From Rhodothermaceae bacterium (GTDB lineage Bacteria > Bacteroidota > Rhodothermia > Rhodothermales > Bin80), in contig VXSC01000007.1 in assembly GCA_009838195.1 (NCBI GenBank), positions 1 to 64,000 on the forward strand: a DNA stretch of 64,000 nucleotides, given 5' to 3'. This document shows, piece by piece, positions 57,182-64,000 of this stretch; position 1 is the first letter of the stretch; every line of letters starts with the position of its first letter. The position numbers and the translations under genes are program-made. A model generated the notes under the pieces. The model was not told the origin of the DNA, did not search any database, and saw only the letters and a list, made by a program, of their open reading frames with translations.

Positions 57182-59233
57182 CTAAACCGTACGGAGATTG
57201 TCACCAAATGCGTTTCGAAGTGTCCAGTTTTTCGCGGTGCAGAGGGCCCGTCTGGACAAGATGAGTTGATCCTCTGGATACCGTTCAGCCAAGATCCTAA
57301 CGTTCTTCTCTTGCAGCTCAACATCAAGGCAGAGAAGCGCGCCTTTTCCGTTGCCGGACAAGCGGTAAACCGTATTCCCCGGGAATCGTCTCTTCATGTG
57401 CTCAAGTGTGTAAAACAGACCATAGCCGTTTTTCAACGAGATTTCGGTGATGATGTCAGCAATCTCATTTTTGTCAAAAATTCTGGGCTGGCTGGCGGTC
57501 TCAAGATGCTTCCTCAGTGCGGCTACATTTTCCTTCTCTGACTTGGATGGGTCGAATTCAAAGTGATTTTCCGGAAAATAGCTTTCAGTGAGACGATAGA
57601 CACGAAAGCCCACGTCAAGTATACTTCCACTATCTTCAATTCTCCTCCTCCCCGCTTTCTCCAAACGGTCAATGCAGAGTTCCGCAATTGTCTTATGCCC
57701 AGCTTTGTACGCGCTATGCTTTTCGTTAATGCGTTCGGGAATTTGAACCAAGATGAATCGTACATCTTTGTGACTCTCAGAATTCATTTCCATGATCGCC
57801 TGACCTGCCGTACCGGACCCAGCAAAGAAATCTAAAACTAGATCTCCGTTGCCTACAACTCCGGTCATCAGGCGCTTTGCAACCTCAACAGGCTTGGGAT
57901 TTTCAAAGTGAATCCCCATCTTCTTTAGTGAAGCATCATCACTAGATCCGTAGTACAGCAGGGAAGCAAGGTTCTCCGACATATTTTCCTCAAGAATGTA
58001 TTTGCGTCGGGGCTGCGTAGTCTCATTTACTCCAAACACAATACGGCCTTGATTCAGAAGTTTCTTCATGGTTCCTGGTGGATTGCGCCATCCTTTGGCG
58101 GGGACGGGGCAAGGTTTGCCCACTACGGGATGCTGCAATGGCATAAAGTATTCCCTCGGTGCCTGCTTATTGTTGGGCCAGGCCATGGATACCGTCTGAA
58201 AAACTTTGCCTTCGTCGTCAATGTGTTTGTATGCTGCTTCCCCACCAGACAGAGCTGTACCCTGCGAGGCCAGCCACTTCTGATAGTCCTGATTCGCATC
58301 CTCCAGAGTATATTCTTCTTCGTAATCCTTTGTCTCACTTAAGCCAAGTATACTTAGAGCCTCGGATACACGGGGTGGCACTATTTTCTGACCGACAAAG
58401 GAAAAATAATGAGCCGCCTTTTTCAACATGATTTCGGCATTTCTCTTGGGGACTGTCAATTCGTTGTGTTCTCTGAACGAGGCCAGATTTTTTGCAAATA
58501 GAAGAATAGATTCGTGCTGATATGAAACCTTCCCGCTGTCCCCTTTTGGGTTTCTTTTGTCCTAAATGATTTCACCAAGAAAGTTTGTGTTTCCGAATAC
58601 ATCTTCAAGCAAGATGCGCAATCTATGCCCCTCGTTCTCATCAATATGAATGATGACCACCCCGTCCTCTCGTAACAGACTTCTTGCCGCGTACAAGCGT
58701 GATTGCATCATGCTCAACCATTCAGAATGCCTCCTACCGCTGGTTTCGGCCAAAGCAACTAGCTTCACACCATCCTTGATTATTCCACTTTTCTGCCAAT
58801 ATGCCTCCCTCTTCTCGGCATAATTGTCTGGGTAGATAAAATCGCTGCCGGTGTTGTAGGGGGGATCAATATAGATGCATTTTACCTGTTCAAAATAAGT
58901 AGATTTCAAAAGCTTCAGGACTTCAAGATTATCACCTTCAATGAAAAGGTTCTTGGTCTGATCATAATTTACACTACGCCCTTTGTCAGCAACTAGGGTG
59001 GCTCGGCTCGGTGTAAAAGCTCGGTGTTTGGATTCTTGCTTCCCCACCCATTCAAAGCGGTATTTCTCTATCCCTCTAATTTTCTCCGAGGGAAAAAGTT
59101 GACGTACTGCAGCTTCATCGAGTTGCCCGTCTCCATCAAATAGGTCAGGCATAATTCGACGTAGTTCAGCAAGCCTCTCAGCATTCATATCTGGACTTGT
59201 GATGTTGATTCTTGGTACTTGATTCTCGGTCAT
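57182..59233 (-). pseudogene. Type III restriction-modification methyltransferase (Mod), interrupted by one in-frame amber codon
   Basis: Read through, the 683-codon frame is a complete Mod subunit. The beta-class catalytic motif DPPY is at residues 123-126 (CIYIDPPYNTGSDF), and the SAM-binding FFAGSG lies at 469-474 (DLVLDFFAGSGTAG). At codon 224 (58,564-58,562) a TAG interrupts the otherwise collinear NFLGEII-[stop]-DKRNPKGDSGKVS; homologues have Trp (TGG) here. No frameshift is present. If real, translation gives a 223-residue fragment without the SAM motif, and possibly a restart at 58,459. It sits 11 bp after the res gene's partner start and upstream of the FRG gene. Confidence 0.88.
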
Positions 59234-59244
59234 ACTGGACTAGC

Positions 59245-61926
59245 TTACTGGTCAAAAAATTTTTCTCTGACTGCCTTAAAGGCTTTATCATCAAAAGCTT
59301 TGGTATTGTTAACGGGGGCCAGATAGCTTCCCATTCCTAATGCCTCAAAGTACTTGATAGCGAATTGGATTTTCATCCGTTCATCCGGTCTCAGTTCGCA
59401 CAGCTCGCTTGTACCCTTGGTTTCGACAACAAAATAAAACCCATCCTCCGCATCTGAATTGCCAAGATTTCGCTTTTCCATTACCAAAGCAAAATCGGGA
59501 GTGTAATTGCCAATCGGCGTTGGGATTTTGTATTTTTTGGGCAGTTTCAGAAACAAGCGCACGGTTGAATGATTGTCGAAAATGATCGCCAAATCTCTTT
59601 CTACATCGGACTCGGGAATGATATGGTCATAGAGACCGCGCTTCGGAGTCGGTGTCAGTTCACGCCTAGTTTCTTCCTCGTCGCCGAAGAATTCTTGTAG
59701 TGGTAGGATTGTGCCCGTCTTCTCATAGCGAATAAGTCTTACCAACTCGTGGCCTACAATCCGTCTCAAGCTTTTCGTGGCCTCCGCCATGAATTTTATT
59801 GGATTGCGAGCCAGCATAGCCAGTTGTGCATCCGGTAGTCCGGTTAGAATTGCAGCAATGGTCGTTGTTGCAAGTGCAGTATCGCGAGACAGTTCGTCAA
59901 CCACATTGAGCGCAGCATTTTGGCCTTTAATGCTGACACGGGTTGCTCCTTCCAGTTCATCTTGAATCACATCATTTTTTATTGCTGACCATCTGTGTAG
60001 CGAAATGTTTAGCTCATTTTTTGCAATTCCTATCTCAGATAAGGCCTTAATTCCTTGCTCAATCAGACTTTTCTCACGAAAATGAACCATACACCGCGTT
60101 TCGGCGGCAATTTGACCCCAAAGACGCTTGAAAGTTTTTGATTTAACACGGTTGTCATTACGCCTGATTTTGGCTGGTGTGCGGTTCTCATCTCGCATCT
60201 CTGGTGCCTCTGCATGTTCGCCTAACTCCTCACGTAACTCGGTCTGATAGGTGATCACGAATGCCTGATAGCTCTCGTTCGGCACCACGGTCAAACGATT
60301 AATTTCTTGACCTTCCACGGTGCCCTCTGGATCACGATAGCGCCTGCCATCTTGCCGAATGCACAATCTAAGACCGCGCCCAATCTCCTGGCGCTTCTTG
60401 ATCTGACTGATACTCTGATTGAGAGTGCAGATGGTGAACACATTGGGATTATCCCATCCAACACCTAGGGCAGAATGTGAGAAAATGAATTCAAGCGGAT
60501 CATCAAAGGAAAGTAACTGCATTTTTTCCTTTAGAATCCGGTCATAGATAGCCTTACTGGCCTCACTTTCCATGGATTTTACATGATCGGTGTATTTGCC
60601 CTCACGAGTCTTCGCAAAGTATCCTCCATGGACTGCGTCAATATTGGTAGGATTCTGGCGATACTGCTGCTGGTAAAGGTTTTTGTACTCCTCCACAAAC
60701 AGACGACGAATCAGTCCATCTGGCTGAATATAGTTGGCTACCCGATCAATGAAGAATAAGACAAGAGGCTTGATCCCCATAGGCACAAGCTGTTTCTTTC
60801 TACGGAAATGATTTTGGATTGAGTGGCGAATCTGCTGACGAAAAATTTCTTCCTTATCGCTGCCAGTCGTGCCTCCCTCATAAATCCGTTCACCGTTGTC
60901 AAACTTTATACAGCCCTCTCCACCAAAAACATCGGCCGTCCTAATATCTTCAACAATCCAGCCCGTATATACGGGGTTGTTGGTTTTCTTCACCAAGTCG
61001 TCCAGACGCCTAACAGTGACGGCCTTTTCCTTGACTTCTCCATCTTTCAAACGAACATTTAATAGTAGACTGGCTGTGGGACCTCCCTTGACAAGATTAA
61101 GACGACGGAATTTGATGGCCACATTGCTTTGCGTGTCGGTCTCATGGATAGAGAGAACGGCGATTTTCTTAACCAGTCCACTGTTATAGGCATCATAAGG
61201 TGTTAGGCGATTGATAACGTTTTTCGGGTGTCTGTGGGTCGCCGAATAGCGCAGTTTGAACAAAGGATTAAATGCGGCAAGCCGCTTCTGCATGTTCGGG
61301 GTATCCATGCCTTCCTGTGGCTCATCCATAATGATTATCGGCTGCACTTTTTGAAGTTGCTCTAACAGGTTTCCACTGTCCCGATCCTCGGCATTGATAA
61401 TCTTGTTGTCACTGTCAAAAGCCTGCTTGTTCACCACTATGACGGACAAGTGATTGGTCGCGCAGAAATTCAGCACGTCAGACAAACGCCTACTATCGTA
61501 CTTAATAACGGATGCGATCTCTCCGTAAATTTCCCAGAAATGCTGACGGGTATCACGCAAGGCGGCCAGAACACCTTCGCGGATCGCCACACTTGGCACC
61601 ACGATCATGAATTTGTGTAAGCCGTATTGCTTATGAAGCTGGAAGATGGTCCGTATATAGACATAGGTCTTGCCCGTGCCGGTCTCCATCTCAATTGAAA
61701 AATCTGGCTCGTCGGTAGGGGCATATTCCTCTATATTTCTCTCCTCCGCCAGCTTGGCTACATTCGTTCGAATCTTCTCTGCATCTATGTACAACACGTT
61801 ACCGGACACATCGCCTGCCCAAAGTTTTTCCTCCTGGTGGGTATAGGGAGCTCCTTCAAATACACGGATCACAGCGTCAACAGCGGCTGACTGGTGCTTG
61901 AGATTGGGTTCAAAATGAATGTGCAT
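59245..61926 (-). CDS. Type III restriction enzyme Res subunit (helicase-nuclease)
   Basis: The 893-residue Res protein has the SF2 helicase motifs of type III enzymes: Walker A ETGTGKTYVY (residues 81-90), IIIMDEPQ (the DEPQ form of motif II at 201-204), LRYSATHRHPKN, and SALGVGWDNPNVF with QEIGRGLRL. The C-terminal nuclease has PD-x(n)-E-x-K in NYTPDFALVM and FYFVVETKGT. It cuts DNA at unmethylated sites when joined with Mod. The ATG at 61,926 with AGAAG upstream is chosen over a distant one at 61,974. It is the first gene of a minus-strand pair with mod, 11 bp apart. Confidence 0.95.
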   Translation of the reverse strand: MHIHFEPNLKHQSAAVDAVIRVFEGAPYTHQEEKLWAGDVSGNVLYIDAEKIRTNVAKLAEERNIEEYAPTDEPDFSIEMETGTGKTYVYIRTIFQLHKQYGLHKFMIVVPSVAIREGVLAALRDTRQHFWEIYGEIASVIKYDSRRLSDVLNFCATNHLSVIVVNKQAFDSDNKIINAEDRDSGNLLEQLQKVQPIIIMDEPQEGMDTPNMQKRLAAFNPLFKLRYSATHRHPKNVINRLTPYDAYNSGLVKKIAVLSIHETDTQSNVAIKFRRLNLVKGGPTASLLLNVRLKDGEVKEKAVTVRRLDDLVKKTNNPVYTGWIVEDIRTADVFGGEGCIKFDNGERIYEGGTTGSDKEEIFRQQIRHSIQNHFRRKKQLVPMGIKPLVLFFIDRVANYIQPDGLIRRLFVEEYKNLYQQQYRQNPTNIDAVHGGYFAKTREGKYTDHVKSMESEASKAIYDRILKEKMQLLSFDDPLEFIFSHSALGVGWDNPNVFTICTLNQSISQIKKRQEIGRGLRLCIRQDGRRYRDPEGTVEGQEINRLTVVPNESYQAFVITYQTELREELGEHAEAPEMRDENRTPAKIRRNDNRVKSKTFKRLWGQIAAETRCMVHFREKSLIEQGIKALSEIGIAKNELNISLHRWSAIKNDVIQDELEGATRVSIKGQNAALNVVDELSRDTALATTTIAAILTGLPDAQLAMLARNPIKFMAEATKSLRRIVGHELVRLIRYEKTGTILPLQEFFGDEEETRRELTPTPKRGLYDHIIPESDVERDLAIIFDNHSTVRLFLKLPKKYKIPTPIGNYTPDFALVMEKRNLGNSDAEDGFYFVVETKGTSELCELRPDERMKIQFAIKYFEALGMGSYLAPVNNTKAFDDKAFKAVREKFFDQ

Positions 61927-62557
61927 TGATGAACTTCTTTGCCATATTGTGTATGCTGACATCGTAGCCAACAAAAACCATATTGAAACTCATATTCTGA
62001 GGAGTATTTTGTAAAACTCTTCTTATTGCAATCAATGGCCCAGCTACCTAGGGCATTCATTGTCTAGTTGCTCTAGATTACATGAATAATTGGCGTGTGT
62101 TTGCGGTTTTTCGAACTTGGACGAATTGCTTCCAATTCCGACTTGAATGCAACGTATCAAAAATTTTGTGCATCGCTCCGATCTATGAACCTCACCGGTA
62201 CGTGCAAAAACTACATGATTAGTTTTGGATCTAAACTGGACATGCTTACGAAACCCTAAATGCTCAACTAAACGCCCAAAATACGAAGTATGATTAGATA
62301 CATCGGTCCATTGCTCTATTCGCAGCTACATGTACACTCAACTTTTTCGTGATATCTTCGGCTGTGAGCGGAATTGAAGATAAATCGCGAATGTGTGCTT
62401 TCCTAATCTTTTATAGGCAAGACCTTGATCGAAATAGACTTGGTCTATCCTCGGTCCGTGATGCTCTGGTATAATTCCTGTAATCTGTACGGAGAATCAG
62501 GCAAGAACCCGCGGATCGGTCGTATATTGGGGGCGTTATCGGAAGGTCATATACATC
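61927..62557. other. 631-bp gap between res and recJ, no gene recognised
   Basis: The AT-rich stretch contains no frame with a plausible start or recognisable product on either strand. It should hold the promoters of res (minus) and recJ (plus). Its composition looks closer to the restriction island than to recJ, so the island edge is probably within it. Confidence 0.4.
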
Positions 62558-64000
62558 ATGCGATGGATTGAGCGTCCCATCGAAAATCCAACCAATGTGC
62601 AGGTACTCAGTGATGCACTGAATTCATTACCAGAACCGCTCACACGCTTTTTGATTCTGCGCGGAGTTGATTCGCTAGATGCCGCGCGAGGTTACTTTCG
62701 TGCAACCAAAGAAGATCTTCACGATCCACACCTCTTGGCAGATGTGGACTTGGCTGCTGGGCGGATCGCGCGTGCCATCACAGAAAAAGAGAATGTCCTA
62801 GTATATGGGGACTTTGATGCCGATGGCGTGACTTCGACCGCACTCGTTCTGCAATTCCTGAAATCCCACGGGATTACAACCGCGTCCTACATCCCTCATC
62901 GCCAAAAAGAAAATCACGGATTTCACACCAGCGGAGTGGAACTGGCACGCGCAAAGGAATGCTCACTCATCATTGTCGTAGACTGCGGCACCAACGATGA
63001 GGAGACCGCACGACAGGCAAACAAGGCCGGGATTGACCTCGTAATCTGTGACCATCACGAGAATGAGGACAAACATCCCATCTGTCACGCTCATGTAAAC
63101 CCGAATCGTAGAGGCTGCACCTACCCTGTCAAGGAGATTTCTGCCTGTGCGCTGGCCTACAAGATGATTCAAGTTACCTTTGAGGCCCTCGGCAAACCCG
63201 CCCACCTCGCGGACCAGTACCTTGATCTTGTTGCCATCTCCACGGTATGTGATATCATGCCCTTAGTTGGAGAAAACCGCGTTCTGGTACGGGAAGGGTT
63301 AAATCTCCTCCGCACATCAGAGCATCCCGGACTCACCACTCTTGTCTCTGTTTCAAAATGCAATCAAGAGCATCTGACCGCTACCGATATCGGGATGCAA
63401 TTGGGGCCCCGACTCAATGCAGCCGGCCGACTGGCACATGCAGATCAGGCCTTAGCACTGCTGATGGTTGATGCGGAAGACGAAGCGCAAAAACTCGCCA
63501 AGCAGCTTGATGAGCTCAATGTGTCCCGAAAGACTCTTGCGGCAGAGCTACGCCCGGTGGCCAGCAAGCTCGCCCGAACACAACTGGCGGGTGAACACAC
63601 CAGCGCCCTGGTGCTCTACCACCCGGATTGGCACCCTGGAATCCTGGGCTCTGCAGCCTCCCAAATGGTTCGAGAATTTGCCCGGCCAGCCGTGATGCTG
63701 ACCGATGTTCCGAATTCGGACGGTGAGGAAATATTTGGCAGTGTGCGTACTTGGGGAGATATCCATATGCTGAAGGCTCTCACCGGCTGCCAGGACCTGT
63801 TAACTCGATTTGGAGGTCACGCAAAAGCGGCAGGACTCACGCTGAAGAAAGAAGATTTGCCTCTTCTTAGAGCACAACTTAATACTGAGGTGCTCTCCCA
63901 GATTGGAGATCAGAAGATTGAGACCTCCTTGGAATATGACGCCCGATTGCCCATGGAGATGATCCCGGGGAAATTTGAGCGTATACTCAAGCTATGCCAG
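62558..64000 (+). CDS. recJ: Single-stranded-DNA exonuclease RecJ, N-terminal 481 residues; 3' end beyond window
   Basis: RecJ is a 5'-3' single-strand exonuclease in recombination and mismatch repair. The frame from the ATG at 62,558 gives MRWIERPIENPTNVQVLSDA and contains DHH phosphoesterase motifs: YGDFDADGVTST (about 87-98), VVDCGTNDEE, ICDHHEN and STVCDIMPL. The DHHA1 part includes HPDWHPGILGSAAS and RFGGHAKAAGLTL. The frame is open to base 64,000, so the rest lies outside. It is a conserved core gene and sets the right limit of the island. Confidence 0.95.
   Translation, partial: MRWIERPIENPTNVQVLSDALNSLPEPLTRFLILRGVDSLDAARGYFRATKEDLHDPHLLADVDLAAGRIARAITEKENVLVYGDFDADGVTSTALVLQFLKSHGITTASYIPHRQKENHGFHTSGVELARAKECSLIIVVDCGTNDEETARQANKAGIDLVICDHHENEDKHPICHAHVNPNRRGCTYPVKEISACALAYKMIQVTFEALGKPAHLADQYLDLVAISTVCDIMPLVGENRVLVREGLNLLRTSEHPGLTTLVSVSKCNQEHLTATDIGMQLGPRLNAAGRLAHADQALALLMVDAEDEAQKLAKQLDELNVSRKTLAAELRPVASKLARTQLAGEHTSALVLYHPDWHPGILGSAASQMVREFARPAVMLTDVPNSDGEEIFGSVRTWGDIHMLKALTGCQDLLTRFGGHAKAAGLTLKKEDLPLLRAQLNTEVLSQIGDQKIETSLEYDARLPMEMIPGKFERILKLCQ

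Overview
The window looks like chromosome of a marine-type bacterium of the Bacteroidota/Rhodothermota/Balneolota assemblage. Two large secreted proteins end in type IX secretion (T9SS) sorting domains with the YPNPFNP-type motif. atpD and atpC stand alone, away from other ATP synthase genes. There are LptE-type lipoprotein and DUF3078 genes, and the miaB / sigma-54 activator / lptE order is typical of that group. Most housekeeping genes are complete and closely packed. No tRNA, rRNA or CRISPR array was recognised.

Layout: 1-11,535 core genes (der at the left edge, a double TonB-domain protein, a Fic protein preceded by a decayed partial copy of itself, ecsC, uppP, rqcH-like, a T9SS beta-propeller protein, a VTT membrane protein, a TPR protein, a Fur regulator). 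11,605-12,568 a toxin-antitoxin pair and an amidohydrolase remnant. 12,597-32,434 mostly core metabolism: fabF-acpP; metK, a T9SS metallopeptidase and ahcY; ferredoxin; rnd; NUDIX; ribD-ribE; and the operon miaB, sigma-54 activator, lptE, GT2 glycosyltransferase, TPR, anmK.

32,435-42,416 is an accessory island of mobile debris and unfamiliar genes. It holds a SAP-domain gene and its broken second copy 7 kb away, a frameshifted IS630 transposase, a damaged group II intron, a TnpB/IS605 remnant, a truncated nuclease, a two-gene unit with a deoxyribosyltransferase/TIR-like domain, a DUF4145 gene, and a three-gene operon headed by a TIGR04255 protein. thiL (42,913) is core. 44,000-48,217 carries an unusual three-gene operon: a RecQ helicase fused to a phosphoribosyltransferase domain, followed by two diverged DprA-like proteins. 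This is the strongest candidate for an undescribed (probably anti-phage or DNA-uptake-related) system. 48,224-55,000 returns to core and exported functions (metalloprotease, atpD-atpC, DUF3078, MFS).

55,455-61,926 is a second defence island that looks more AT-rich by eye. It has a pentapeptide-repeat/FRG-domain fusion and a type III restriction-modification system whose methyltransferase is cut by a single in-frame amber codon. recJ begins at 62,558 and runs off the right edge.
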